Notes: a model not told the origin generated them from the sequence alone. 64,000 nt of DNA from Halocatena marina (GCF_025913575.1 NZ_CP109785.1:2108001-2172000); one strand, 5' to 3'; counted from the first letter of the stretch, positions 53,310-63,053 are shown. Program-made: numbers and translations.

Positions 53310-54833
53310 ATGTCAGAGACAGCCTCTGCCTCAAGTCGTATTGCGAGCGGTGCAGTCGTCGTGTTGGTCGGTCATGTAATCGGAATGGGGCTGGGGTTTA
53401 GCACGCGTATACTCTCAGCTCGTCTCTTGACGCCGAGCGAATACGGAGCACTCATACTGGGCGTCACAATCATGACTGTTCTGGCGCTCATCGGACAGTT
53501 GGGACTCCGACAGGGCGTTCCGAGATACATTCCGATCGACGAAGATCCAGCGTCGGTCTCTGTCACGGCGTTTCAGTTGACGATCGGTTCGTCACTCGTG
53601 CTCGTCGGTGGGACCATTCTCTTTTCCGAGCAGATCGCACGACAGCTCGCTGGTGTAAAATTCCAGTCGCTCATCATCGTTTTTGTCGCAGCTGCTCCGT
53701 TCCTCGCGGTTCTCGAAATCGCGGCTGGGATCTTCCGCGGAGCCGAAGACGCGCTCACGAAAGGGCTGGTCTACAACGTTTTGCACCGTTTCTCAGTGTT
53801 TGTGCTGTTAGTGGTGGCCGTTGGTGCCGGGTATGGCCCGCTCGGAGCGGCTGTCGGTTGGGCGAGTGCTGTTGCCGTGACTGCGGTCGTCGCCGTCGTT
53901 CTGGTGCGAAAAACCGCGCTTCCCGAGCGCGTTCGTTGGCGCACGGTTGACATGGACAAAGCCCGCAAACTGGTGTCGTTTTCCATTCCGCTGATGGCAG
54001 CGAGCTCGGTCTGGCAGCTGATGCAACAGATAGACACCCTCTTCGTCGGGCATTTTCTGACGACAGCGGGCGTCGGTGTCTACGATGCGGCGTTCATTCT
54101 CAGCCGGCTGATTCTGGTTTCGCTGTGGGCGTTTGGCTTCCTACTCCTTCCGGTCTTCTCGCAGTTAGGGGAACAAAACGCGCACAGCGAGATGGACACA
54201 ATTTACAAATCGATAACAAAATGGATGGTCGTCGTGACGGTTCCTGGTGTTTTGTTTCTGATTGGATTCGGTGATGCGCTCCTTGCCTCGATATTCGGAG
54301 CCGAGTACGAGAGTGCCACAGGACCGCTTGTCGTCCTCAGCACGACGTTTTTCCTCCACATCGTCGCTGGTCCAAACAAGGAGGCGCTGGTCGCAATTGG
54401 CGAAACCCGCTACATACTCCGTGCGAATCTGGTGACGTTCGTCGTGAACCTCGCGTTGAATCTTACTCTCATTCCGGCGATCGGTATCCTTGGTGCAGCG
54501 ATCGCAACCGGGAGCGCATACACGTGTATGAACGTGCTCGTCAGCTACCGGCTGTACGCACAGACGGGCATCCATCCGTACTCCCGTGCAGTCGCGTCCC
54601 CACTCCTCATTGCTGTGATCCTATTCGGAATCGTCGAGTACGGAACCCGCTCGATCGAACCGACGATTCCGATCATCGGTGCGGGACTGATCCTATTTCA
54701 GGGGATGACAGCGGTAGCGTACGTCATCGGTGGAGGAATCGAGAACGCAGATATCGAACTCCTCGGACAGTTAGACGACCGGCTCTCGATCGAACTGGAG
54801 GGCGTAATTCAACTTGCCCGCCGGTTCTCCTAG
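53310..54833 (+). CDS. polysaccharide flippase (Wzx/AglR-type, MOP superfamily)
   Basis: A 507-residue membrane protein with about 12-14 helices. The N-terminal SGAVVVLVGHVIGMGLGFST and RLLTPSEYGALILGVTI are typical of oligosaccharide flippases. It would move lipid-linked glycans outward for S-layer or archaellin glycosylation. The small RHH-like gene lies directly upstream, with two glycosyltransferases further left. Confidence 0.9.
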   Translation: MSETASASSRIASGAVVVLVGHVIGMGLGFSTRILSARLLTPSEYGALILGVTIMTVLALIGQLGLRQGVPRYIPIDEDPASVSVTAFQLTIGSSLVLVGGTILFSEQIARQLAGVKFQSLIIVFVAAAPFLAVLEIAAGIFRGAEDALTKGLVYNVLHRFSVFVLLVVAVGAGYGPLGAAVGWASAVAVTAVVAVVLVRKTALPERVRWRTVDMDKARKLVSFSIPLMAASSVWQLMQQIDTLFVGHFLTTAGVGVYDAAFILSRLILVSLWAFGFLLLPVFSQLGEQNAHSEMDTIYKSITKWMVVVTVPGVLFLIGFGDALLASIFGAEYESATGPLVVLSTTFFLHIVAGPNKEALVAIGETRYILRANLVTFVVNLALNLTLIPAIGILGAAIATGSAYTCMNVLVSYRLYAQTGIHPYSRAVASPLLIAVILFGIVEYGTRSIEPTIPIIGAGLILFQGMTAVAYVIGGGIENADIELLGQLDDRLSIELEGVIQLARRFS

Positions 54834-54968
54834 AGTGATACTGCTCTCTCACCAGCGGCGTCATGGGAGTGAGACCACCGCTGTTCCCAGCGGGCGCTGA
54901 TCAATACTAAAACGTCCATTCATTCGAGGTGATAGAGCTATCCGTTTCGTTCCAGAGATAGTAGCAAG

Positions 54969-55532
54969 ATGACTGACGAAATTGTCAAGCGGATCGAAGC
55001 AACACTTGAGGAGCCCGACGACAGAATTGCAGCGGAGCTACCGGGACTGCTCAACGAGATCGATGGGCAGACTGAAGAACTCCTCCTCGAACATCCAGCG
55101 CTCTTCGCCCGGATCACCCAGCGGATGGATGCGGTAGATATCGGATCGTTCGCCACCGAGCATCCCGAAACGGTCGAACAGTTTCAGTCTATGCTGTGGA
55201 CAGGAATGGGACTGCTCGTACAGGCAAGCCCTGACGTTCGGGAGTCGATCACCGAAGACATCACCGTCAATTTCGAGGCGACCGACGCACCGATGACAGG
55301 ACATCTCGAAGTGCGCGAGGAAGAGCAAACGATCGACGGTGGAACAGAGCTACTCGAAAATCCCGACATCACCATCACTGGATCGGCCGACGAACTCGTC
55401 GGGCTCATCACCGGAACCGTCGATCCGATTCAGGGATTCATGCAACAAAAATACGAAATGGATGGCTCCATCCAGAAAGGAACGCGGCTTGCCTCAACGA
55501 TGGGACAGCTCACGAAGCTTCTCCCGAGCTGA
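54969..55532 (+). CDS. SCP2 sterol-binding-domain protein
   Basis: A 187-residue protein. The C-terminal 90 residues form an SCP2-type lipid-binding fold (GHLEVREEEQTIDGG, then PDITITGSADELVGLITGTVDPIQGFMQQKYEMDGSI). The N-terminal 95 residues are helical and acidic. It probably binds a hydrophobic ligand; none is known for haloarchaeal members. It is convergent with the macro-domain gene. Confidence 0.85.
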   Translation: MTDEIVKRIEATLEEPDDRIAAELPGLLNEIDGQTEELLLEHPALFARITQRMDAVDIGSFATEHPETVEQFQSMLWTGMGLLVQASPDVRESITEDITVNFEATDAPMTGHLEVREEEQTIDGGTELLENPDITITGSADELVGLITGTVDPIQGFMQQKYEMDGSIQKGTRLASTMGQLTKLLPS

Positions 55533-55562
55533 GAGAGCAGCCTGCCTTCAGTTCACCGAACG

Positions 55563-56057
55563 TCACTCATCCCGTGCGATATCACTCAGTAGTTCGAACG
55601 CCTCATCCCCGTACGCAATCACACGCACGTCGCTCAACGATTCGGGATCGTACTCGTTGATGATTCCACAGATAATTTCGAGGCCTGCCCGGAGATCGAA
55701 GCCCGCGACACCACAGCCAATAGCGGGAACCACGAGCGATTCACAGCCGAGATCGTCGGCGAGCACGAGACTATTCCTCGTTGCATCGCGGATACTGTCG
55801 GCCGACGCCTGTCCGCCTTCCGGCATCGCTGCAGCGTGGATGACGTACTCACACGGGAGGTTGTATCCACCGGTTTCGACCGCACCTCCCAGCTCGATCG
55901 GTCCGTTCGAGATGGCTTCCTCGTTGAGTGGTGCACCGCCACCCTTCCGAAGCGCTCCGGCAACGCCAGATCCCATGCGAAGGCCGGTATTCGCTGCGTT
56001 CACGACAGCATCCACGTCCTGTCGAGCGATATCTCCTTGAATGATACCGAATTCCAT
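55563..56057 (-). CDS. macro-domain protein
   Basis: A 164-residue single macro domain. It begins EFGIIQGDIARQDVDAVVNA (ADP-ribose adenine contact Asp and the NAAN loop), followed by GSGVAGALRKGGG, and has VVPAIGCGVAGFD in the second phosphate loop. By family it hydrolyses O-acetyl-ADP-ribose or removes ADP-ribose from proteins. ATG 56057 is the true start; the longer frame extends antisense to the promoter of the next gene. Confidence 0.93.
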   Translation of the reverse strand: MEFGIIQGDIARQDVDAVVNAANTGLRMGSGVAGALRKGGGAPLNEEAISNGPIELGGAVETGGYNLPCEYVIHAAAMPEGGQASADSIRDATRNSLVLADDLGCESLVVPAIGCGVAGFDLRAGLEIICGIINEYDPESLSDVRVIAYGDEAFELLSDIARDE

Positions 56058-56216
56058 GGATGCTCTACGAACCTCCAACAGAATACAGTACCGCCCCGAC
56101 GAATATGACAGCACAACTCGATGCAGTCTCCCCAATACGACAGATGCACACCATAGTACATAACAAAATACACACAGATCCTGTTTGTTATATTGTGTTA
56201 ACCCGAGGGATCTGAC

Positions 56217-57407
56217 ATGGTCGAGGATCCCAGTGAACTGTACGGTCAACACCGCCAGCAGGACGTCTACGCGATGGGGATGCTCGCCGATCAGCGTCCC
56301 GATATCCCTGTCCGGTATGAGGAGCTCGAACGGGACGCCATCGAAGCGATGAGCGACCGGGCAGCTGGGTACGTTGCTGGCGGTGCTGGTAGCGAGGACA
56401 CGGTGACAGAGAACCGCCGCTCGTTTGCTAACTGGCGTATCGTCCCACGGATGGGGCGCGACGTGAGCGAGCGTGACCTCCACGTCGACATCCTCGGACA
56501 GACGTGGGACGTACCGCTGATGATCGCACCGCTTGGTATCCAGACGATCATTCACGAGGACGGAGAGCGTGCGACCGCGCGGGCCGCGAGCGATCTCACG
56601 CTCCCGATGTCTCTGAGTTCGGTCGCTTCCTACCCGATGGAAGACATCGCTGCGGAGCTAGACGAGACGCCAAAGTGGTTCCAGTTGTACTGGTCTTCCG
56701 ACTGGTCGATCACTGAAAGCTTCATCGAGCGAGCGGCGGACGCCGGATTTGATGCCATCGTAGTCACTGTCGATGTCCCAATTCTTGGCTGGCGCGAACG
56801 CGACATCGAGCAGGGGTATCTCCCGATGCTCGACGGGGAAGGGCTTGCGAACTATTTCACCGATCCCGCGTTTCGCGCGTCGCTCGATGTCCCACCCGAG
56901 GAAAACGAGGACCGTGCTATCCAGCAGTTCCTCGATATCTTCGGTGATCCGACGCTCACGTGGGACGATCTCTCGGATCTCTGTTCGATGACTGAGCTCC
57001 CGGTCGTCGTGAAAGGACTTCTTCACCCCGATGACGCGGAGCTGGCAATCAAACACGGCGCGGACGGCGTCATCGTTTCGAATCACGGAGGGCGACAAGT
57101 CGATGGAGCCATCGGTGCACTCGATGCTCTTCCGGGGATTGCCGATCAGATTGGTGACCGCGTTCCCGTGCTCTTCGATAGCGGCGTTCGCTCTGGTGCG
57201 GATGTTGTTACAGCGCTCGCGCTTGGGGCTGATGCCGTTGGCATCGGCCGACCCTTCGCGTACGGACTGGCACTGGGCGGTGAAGATGGCGTCCGTGAAG
57301 TACTCACGAACATCCGCGCGGATCTCGATCTCACGCTCTCGAACGCCGGACAGACGACCGTTACCGATCTTGACCGCTCACTGCTCCGAGAGGAGACCAT
57401 ACACTGA
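56217..57407 (+). CDS. FMN-dependent alpha-hydroxy-acid oxidase
   Basis: A 396-residue TIM-barrel flavoenzyme of the lactate oxidase/glycolate oxidase/lactate monooxygenase family. Motifs: AAGYVAGGAGSEDTVTENRR, MIAPLGIQ, WFQLYWSSD, VTVDVPILGWRERD, VVVKGLLHPDDA (catalytic Lys) and SNHGGRQVDG (active-site His and Arg). The length fits lactate 2-monooxygenase-like members. Exact substrate undetermined. Confidence 0.92.
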   Translation: MVEDPSELYGQHRQQDVYAMGMLADQRPDIPVRYEELERDAIEAMSDRAAGYVAGGAGSEDTVTENRRSFANWRIVPRMGRDVSERDLHVDILGQTWDVPLMIAPLGIQTIIHEDGERATARAASDLTLPMSLSSVASYPMEDIAAELDETPKWFQLYWSSDWSITESFIERAADAGFDAIVVTVDVPILGWRERDIEQGYLPMLDGEGLANYFTDPAFRASLDVPPEENEDRAIQQFLDIFGDPTLTWDDLSDLCSMTELPVVVKGLLHPDDAELAIKHGADGVIVSNHGGRQVDGAIGALDALPGIADQIGDRVPVLFDSGVRSGADVVTALALGADAVGIGRPFAYGLALGGEDGVREVLTNIRADLDLTLSNAGQTTVTDLDRSLLREETIH

Positions 57408-57418
57408 GACCACGCCGA

Positions 57419-58390
57419 TCACAGTGCTGTGGGTGCGAGGGCTTCGATCGTCTGATCTGCGAGTTCCGTCGCGTTGTTCGGGATCGTCAGCATCGGACGG
57501 TCGATGGTATCCATCGATAGGAGTTCTCGTAACTGCGCTCGGGCCTGCTCGGGCGTACCAGCGACACCGAGCGCCGTGAGCATTGAGTCGGTAACTTCTG
57601 ATGTGGCCGCTGTACGGTCGCCATCGCGCCACGCCCGTGCGATGCGTTCAGCTTTCTCCGGAAACTGTGTGGCGACCGCCCGTTCGTAGCCTCGACCGTT
57701 GCCGACGTAGTAGGCGATGTGTCCCCGTATCGCGTCACGTGCCTCTGTAGGATCGTCCGACACCGCCGCCGGAACGTACGGAGCGACGGTAATAGCGGAA
57801 GGGTCGCGTCCCGCGCTGTCTGCGTGTTCAGCGATATACTCGAACGATTCTGGAAGTTCGGGGAACGGAATGTTGTGTGGTATCCAGCCGTCACACAGTC
57901 GGGCAACGACGCGCCGGTTCGCCGAGCCGAGTGCAGCGTGGTAGATGGGTACGTCGACACCGAGCGACGGAAAGTCAGCAGTCTGGAAGACTTGTCCCTC
58001 GTATGAGACGCGCTCGCTTCCAAGATAGGCCCTCGCCAGCTCGATGGTCTCGTGTGCGCGCCGCACTGGGTTCTCGAACGACATCCCGTGAAGATCCTCA
58101 ACGGCTTTCTGTGTGCTTGTCCCGACACCAAGCGTGAATCGACCATCGGACAGTCGATCAAGCGTGGCAGCAGTCATGGCGAGGACGGCGGGCGTTCGTG
58201 AGAATACGTTCAAAATAGCAGTGCCGAGTTCGATGTCGTCAGTACAAACAGCGAGTTCGGCCAAGCGAACGACCGAACTCGAACCCCACAGCTCAGGTAT
58301 CCAGAGTGACTCGTATCCAAGCGATTCCGCGTTGTGCGCGAATTCCGTCGACTCGACCCCGAACGGTGGCAGCAACAATCCAAGACGCAT
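57419..58390 (-). CDS. F420-dependent LLM-class oxidoreductase
   Basis: A 323-residue luciferase-like monooxygenase-family TIM barrel of the F420-using type, similar to methylenetetrahydromethanopterin reductase. Opening RLGLLLPPFG, then AESLGYESLWIPELWGSS, LGTAILNVFSRTPAVLAMTA, DGRFTLGVGTSTQ and PIYHAALGSANRR are clear. The haloarchaeal set is large and its reactions are mostly unknown. Convergent with the hydroxy-acid oxidase (11 bp between stops). Confidence 0.9.
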   Translation of the reverse strand: MRLGLLLPPFGVESTEFAHNAESLGYESLWIPELWGSSSVVRLAELAVCTDDIELGTAILNVFSRTPAVLAMTAATLDRLSDGRFTLGVGTSTQKAVEDLHGMSFENPVRRAHETIELARAYLGSERVSYEGQVFQTADFPSLGVDVPIYHAALGSANRRVVARLCDGWIPHNIPFPELPESFEYIAEHADSAGRDPSAITVAPYVPAAVSDDPTEARDAIRGHIAYYVGNGRGYERAVATQFPEKAERIARAWRDGDRTAATSEVTDSMLTALGVAGTPEQARAQLRELLSMDTIDRPMLTIPNNATELADQTIEALAPTAL

Positions 58391-58523
58391 AGCACCACAA
58401 AGAGAGGGAGACGATAATTACGTTGTGGCAGATGTGGAGAAAATATCGAAACGAGAGATACGGTCGCCGATGTGCAGTGACGCACACCTGTCGAACAGCA
58501 CAGAAAACGGAGGGATTCGATTA

Positions 58524-59426
58524 CTACCCAGACACAGGATCTCGCTGGTCGACCAACGGGGTGTCGGCCAGTTCCGAGACAGCGACCTCACCAGTGAGTT
58601 CCGTGTAGGGGTACGGGATATCGATGCCTTCCTCATCGAAGCGTTCTTTCACCGCTTCGACGAAGTCAGATCGAACGCGGACGTATTCGCCTCGGGTGGG
58701 GTTGCCGATCCAGACTCGGCCAGCAAGACCAACGTACGAATCGCCGAGTTCGGTGAGTCTAACGGACGGTTCGGGGTTGCTGAGGACTCCATCAATCTGC
58801 TTTGCTTCCTCAACGATGATGCGTTTTGCTTGCTTGATGTCGTCGTCGTACCCGATGCCAAAGAGGAACGGGAGCCTGAGCGTGTCGTTCGAAACGGGGT
58901 TCGTGACCGGATTGTTAGCGAGATCGGAGTTCGGGACCGTAATTACCTCGTTGTCGAACGTCTCGATCTTCGTGGTTCGGAGTTGGATCTCGCGCACGAC
59001 ACCCTTCATGCCGTTCCACTCGATCCAGTCACCGACGTGGAACGGCTCGTCGCGCAGAATGAAGATGCCAGAGACGAAGTTGCTGATGAGATCTTGGGCG
59101 GCAAAACCGATTGCCAGCGCCAACGCACTGGAGAGCGTTGCAAACGCAGCCATCACCACTTCGAATCCGGCGATGGTCGATGCTGCCGCGACCGAAACGA
59201 GTAACGCAAGCACCTCCGCAACGCTCACTGAGAGGCTGATAACAGTGGCGTTGACGCCACGAGACTGCATTCCTTGCTGAACGCCGTGCTTGAACAGCCG
59301 CTTTGAAACGTAGTAAAGCGCTACGAACGCGACGACGAAGGTAACGAACGTTATGATTGCCTCAATCATCTGCCCTTGGATGTTCGCAATGACATCCGTT
59401 GATGGTTGCAGTGGTATAGGATTCAT
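58524..59426 (-). CDS. MscS-type mechanosensitive channel
   Basis: A 300-residue small-conductance mechanosensitive channel. Three N-terminal helices (about 20-45, 60-85 and 90-120), with the pore-lining helix leading into LAIGFAAQDLISNFVSGIFI. The beta domain GDWIEWNGMKGVVREIQLRTT and an alpha-beta C-terminus (VKERFDEEGIDIPYPY) complete the family layout. It releases solutes on hypo-osmotic shock. Start ATG 59426; the TTG at 59435 is less likely. Confidence 0.93.
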   Translation of the reverse strand: MNPIPLQPSTDVIANIQGQMIEAIITFVTFVVAFVALYYVSKRLFKHGVQQGMQSRGVNATVISLSVSVAEVLALLVSVAAASTIAGFEVVMAAFATLSSALALAIGFAAQDLISNFVSGIFILRDEPFHVGDWIEWNGMKGVVREIQLRTTKIETFDNEVITVPNSDLANNPVTNPVSNDTLRLPFLFGIGYDDDIKQAKRIIVEEAKQIDGVLSNPEPSVRLTELGDSYVGLAGRVWIGNPTRGEYVRVRSDFVEAVKERFDEEGIDIPYPYTELTGEVAVSELADTPLVDQRDPVSG

Positions 59427-59674
59427 CGGTAGCAAACAATGTCAACTGCCCCATAGTGATTTCGGTTTGTATCCAAAAACATCAAGAAATTGTATTAAAT
59501 GAATGTATATAGCACTGTCAATTTCGATACGTAGAAGCGATCGAATCAAACTGTAGGATATAATTAACAAGTACTAGACACTGGTGGGGCGATTGCTACA
59601 TCCCCCGTACACCGTGCAGCGCCAACGACCGAATTTTGAAGCGAGATTCTGTCAAATCAGAGCTATTATTGAAT

Positions 59675-61357
59675 TCAGTGAGCCGCATCGTGAGGGTTGA
59701 GTTCGGTGTCGTACTGTTCGGCGTGATCAGTGTAGTCGATGAATCTCGGTGCATCGGGATCGAACGGACGTTCGAGCGAGTCGAACGCCTTCTTTTTGTC
59801 CCAGCCTTGGAGCTTCCCGATCGCGCTCCGGTCTTCGAGGTCGTGAAAGTCGAGGTCGTCTTTCGTGATCTCCCACGCCTTCATCCCTTGTTCGGTCCGG
59901 ATGATGACGCTCGAATACTCTTCGCTGCTCCCGACCGACCCCACGGTCAGGTCGGCACAGAACCCGGAGAAATCCGCACACTCATCACAGCCTTTGAGCG
60001 CAGCGTCGTGGAACTGTTCGACATCCTCTTCGAGAATCATCTCACCTTCCTGATTATAAGCCATCATCTTCCCGTGGAGCACGTCGAGTTTCCCGATCTC
60101 GTCTGGAGAGATGCTCCGCTGTTCAGAGAGCTGCTCGCCGATGAGTTTGTAATAATTGAAATTCTTCGTGCACATCAACGCGATCGTGTAGTCGATCGCT
60201 CGCACACCCGCGTTCTGGGACTGGTAGTCCCACTCGAAATCCTGAAGCGCGCGGATGCCTTCGATTTCACACGGCGTTCCAACGAGCGCCAACGAGAGTT
60301 CGTCCCACGATTTGTCCGGAAGTTTGTCCTCCCACTGCTTTACGTTGAGATTTCCGAGCGCCATCGTCTGGTTGTAGAAGCTCCCGGCGTTCTCGATCAG
60401 CTCGTCCGGCGTCGTCGCAAGGAAGGATTCGGCCTTCCACGGCTCCGCATTGGATTCGGTGGCGATGAGTGCACCGTCGATCTCGCCTGCTTCGAGCAGG
60501 TGGATGAGGACGCTCGTGACGACGCCGCCGTCTTGGGCATTTTCGCGCCACGCGTCGTCCACTTTCGCTGAGAACTCCGTGATTGGATCGCCCGCTCCTT
60601 TCACGTTGTCTTCGCCGCCGGTGATCTTCCACTGGCGCTCGTACCGGAGACCACCCCGTGGACAGAAGTCCCAGCACAGAGAACAGCCGGTACACATCTT
60701 CACGAGCTTTGGCAGCCCGTCATCACCGATTCCGATGGAGTCGGAAGGACAGGCAGCGACGCACGTCCCACACTGGATGCATCGATCCGCCTGCACGACC
60801 GCTTCGTCGAGTTCCATGAACCACGTCTTCTCATCCGGCGTCTCGATGTCGTTCATCTCCGAGCGGATGCTGTAGTTCGGGGTGTCAAGTGTGGTTCCGT
60901 CGGGAACGCCGACGCGTTCGGCCGGTGATCCATCGTCAACGTCTTGACTGGTGTTCTCCACCGGCGGCGTGAACTCGATATTTTCTAGAGTACCGTCCGG
61001 ACTGACGTTCGTGGGAACGGTGCCACCGTCTGCGACCGGTTCCGACGTGGATCTAGTGTGATTGCTCTCAGCGTTCGGTGAATCACCGGTACAGGTACAA
61101 GTACAGCCATCCGCACAGCACTCGGTCGTGGAAACGTGTGAAAGCGATGACGAATGTGATGGAGACGATGAGTGCGGAGCCTGATGGTACGTGATTGGTT
61201 TCACGCTGTGATCGTCCTCGGTCGCACGATCACCCGAGACCGGTGTATTCACCGGCGGAACGTGGACGTCCTCGGTGTCCTCAACCGCAGGCACACTCGG
61301 AAGCGGCTGGGATTGGTCTGCTTTCGAGGATTCGCTCTGGGTTCGATCAGTCGCCAT
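59675..61357 (-). CDS. FrhB-like F420-binding iron-sulfur protein with long Cys-rich N-terminus
   Basis: A 560-residue protein. Residues 190-235 hold two [4Fe-4S] ferredoxin motifs (CIQCGTCVAACP and CTGCSLCWDFCP). Residues about 260-520 match the FrhB/FpoF F420-dehydrogenase domain (VGTPCEIEGIRALQ, CDECADFSGFCADL, SSVIIRTEQGMKAW). The first 180 residues are low-complexity, with a Ser/His stretch and a cluster CC-x3-C-x-C-x-C at 80-89. It starts inside the 3' end of the siroheme reductase gene (11-bp overlap). It probably feeds electrons from F420H2 to that enzyme. Confidence 0.88.
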   Translation of the reverse strand: MATDRTQSESSKADQSQPLPSVPAVEDTEDVHVPPVNTPVSGDRATEDDHSVKPITYHQAPHSSSPSHSSSLSHVSTTECCADGCTCTCTGDSPNAESNHTRSTSEPVADGGTVPTNVSPDGTLENIEFTPPVENTSQDVDDGSPAERVGVPDGTTLDTPNYSIRSEMNDIETPDEKTWFMELDEAVVQADRCIQCGTCVAACPSDSIGIGDDGLPKLVKMCTGCSLCWDFCPRGGLRYERQWKITGGEDNVKGAGDPITEFSAKVDDAWRENAQDGGVVTSVLIHLLEAGEIDGALIATESNAEPWKAESFLATTPDELIENAGSFYNQTMALGNLNVKQWEDKLPDKSWDELSLALVGTPCEIEGIRALQDFEWDYQSQNAGVRAIDYTIALMCTKNFNYYKLIGEQLSEQRSISPDEIGKLDVLHGKMMAYNQEGEMILEEDVEQFHDAALKGCDECADFSGFCADLTVGSVGSSEEYSSVIIRTEQGMKAWEITKDDLDFHDLEDRSAIGKLQGWDKKKAFDSLERPFDPDAPRFIDYTDHAEQYDTELNPHDAAH

Positions 61358-63053
61358 GTGCCACACCCCCGGAAACAGTGGCATCAGCCCGTTGCATGAC
61401 TGATCTGAGCTGATCGTTGTCCACCCGTCTGCACCACTCGTAGAAGCGTTCACCGTTCGTGCGTTCCTCGGCGTAAGCGGAGAATAGCTGTTCGAGAGCC
61501 GGAATCACAGCGTCTGTCGGGACAGCTGTCTCGACCCAATCGAGAAACGCGTTGTCTCCGCCGAGACTCCCGCCGAGACCGAAGTCCATTCCTTCGACGA
61601 TGGTGTCTCCTTCCTCGTTGCTACTCTCGTCCGATTCGTCGAGTTTGACCGTCTCTCCACGAAATCCGATATCCGCAATTTGCGGTTGGGCACACGAAGC
61701 AGAACACCCGCTCATGTGCATGCGAACGACCGCTAGATCGTCTGGGGTCTCGATGCGCTCATCCAAGACCCGAGCCCATCGTTTCACGCGCTTTTTCGTT
61801 TCGATAATTCCGTAGTTACAGAACTCGCTCCCGGTGCAGCCGACTGCACCGCGAGCGAACGGACCGGGGTCGGGCTGATAGTCGGCGGCGAACGGCTCGG
61901 AAACGAGATCATCGATCGAATCGTCTGGCACGTGCGTGATGATGAAATTCTGGTCGGTTGCGAGTCGGACAGATGCCTCGTCGGTACCGTACCGTTTGGC
62001 CACACGGGCAGCTTCGGCGAATTCGTCACCGCCCATCCGTCCAGCGATGACGTTGAAGCCGGCGTACGAGAGTCCGTCCTGTTTCTGTTCGTGAACGCCG
62101 ACGTGATCACCGGTGTACCCGTCGGTGAGATCGACGCCCGTCTTGCGCAATGAGACCGAGCATCGCTCCCGAATAGCGTCTTCGAACGCATCGGGGCCGA
62201 GTTGCTCGACGAGATATCGCATTCTGCAGACGCCACGGTTATGGCGGTCACCCAACTCTTTGAACGCCTGCGCAACAGCACGGCAGAACTCGATCGTGTC
62301 CTCGGGAGGGATGAAAACATCGAGACGAGAGGCCATCCGTGGCCCATCCGAGAGACCGCCACCGACGCGGGCGTGAAAGCCGTAGTACCACTCCCCGTCA
62401 ATCTGCTTTTTTGCCGGCGTCAATCCGACATCGTTGATCTGTGACTGGGCACAGTCCTCTCGACAGCCAGTGATCGTCATTTTGAACTTCCGGGGGAGAT
62501 TCGCGTACTCACGGTTCCCCGTGAAGTACTCCGAGACAGCCTCGACAACTGGCTGGGCATCAAAGCACTCGTGATCATCGAGACCGGCAGTCGGACAACC
62601 GAGAACGTTTCGTGCACCGTCACCACAGCCCTGAACCGTCGTGAGTCCGACGGCCTCGTATCGCTCCCAAATCTCAGGGATATCCTCGATTTCGATCCAG
62701 TGCATCTGGATGTCCTGTCGGGTCGTGATGTCGAGGAACGCATCGCCCCACAGTTCGTTTTGCTCGTGTCCACCGAACTCGTCGGGGGCGGTTGCAAACT
62801 CTTCTGCGACTGTGCCGATGACCTCTGCCTGCTCCGGCGTAAGGTATCCACCAGGAACCTTCGTACGAAGCATAAAGTAATCCTCATGCGGTCCGTGCGT
62901 GTACAATCCTGCCCACTTCAGGCGTTCCCACTCGCCCTTTCCGGCACGGGCTTCGATCTCATCGAACGTCAGTTCTCCGGCAGCGTACTCACGAACGTCA
63001 TCGATGACATCAAGTGGATGTTTTTCCTGTTTCCAGCGTTCGACTGTATTCAT
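61347..63053 (-). CDS. siroheme sulfite/nitrite reductase
   Basis: A 568-residue ferredoxin-type nitrite/sulfite reductase with the internal duplication of the family. The siroheme/[4Fe-4S] cysteines are CTGSEFC (C-x5-C) and CSASC (C-x3-C) in the second half. Siroheme-binding Arg-rich segments are GCGDGARNVLGCPTAG and KMTITGCREDCAQSQINDVG. ATG 63053 (MNTVERWKQEKHPLDVIDDV) is the family start. Sequence alone does not separate sulfite from nitrite reduction; no nitrate reductase gene is nearby. Co-translated with the FrhB-like partner. Confidence 0.9.
   Translation of the reverse strand: MNTVERWKQEKHPLDVIDDVREYAAGELTFDEIEARAGKGEWERLKWAGLYTHGPHEDYFMLRTKVPGGYLTPEQAEVIGTVAEEFATAPDEFGGHEQNELWGDAFLDITTRQDIQMHWIEIEDIPEIWERYEAVGLTTVQGCGDGARNVLGCPTAGLDDHECFDAQPVVEAVSEYFTGNREYANLPRKFKMTITGCREDCAQSQINDVGLTPAKKQIDGEWYYGFHARVGGGLSDGPRMASRLDVFIPPEDTIEFCRAVAQAFKELGDRHNRGVCRMRYLVEQLGPDAFEDAIRERCSVSLRKTGVDLTDGYTGDHVGVHEQKQDGLSYAGFNVIAGRMGGDEFAEAARVAKRYGTDEASVRLATDQNFIITHVPDDSIDDLVSEPFAADYQPDPGPFARGAVGCTGSEFCNYGIIETKKRVKRWARVLDERIETPDDLAVVRMHMSGCSASCAQPQIADIGFRGETVKLDESDESSNEEGDTIVEGMDFGLGGSLGGDNAFLDWVETAVPTDAVIPALEQLFSAYAEERTNGERFYEWCRRVDNDQLRSVMQRADATVSGGVAHGD

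Noticed and set aside
55339..56040. Plus-strand ORF over SCP2 and macro-domain genes
   Set aside because: Out of frame with SCP2 and antisense to the macro domain; Ser/Pro/Arg-rich shadow.
58113..59204. Plus-strand ORF (363 codons) across the LLM and MscS genes
   Set aside because: Spans two recognised minus-strand genes and their gap; no domain recognisable.
59636..60571. Long plus-strand ORF opposite the FrhB-like gene
   Set aside because: Mirror of a well-supported iron-sulfur protein; composition is unlike haloarchaeal proteins.
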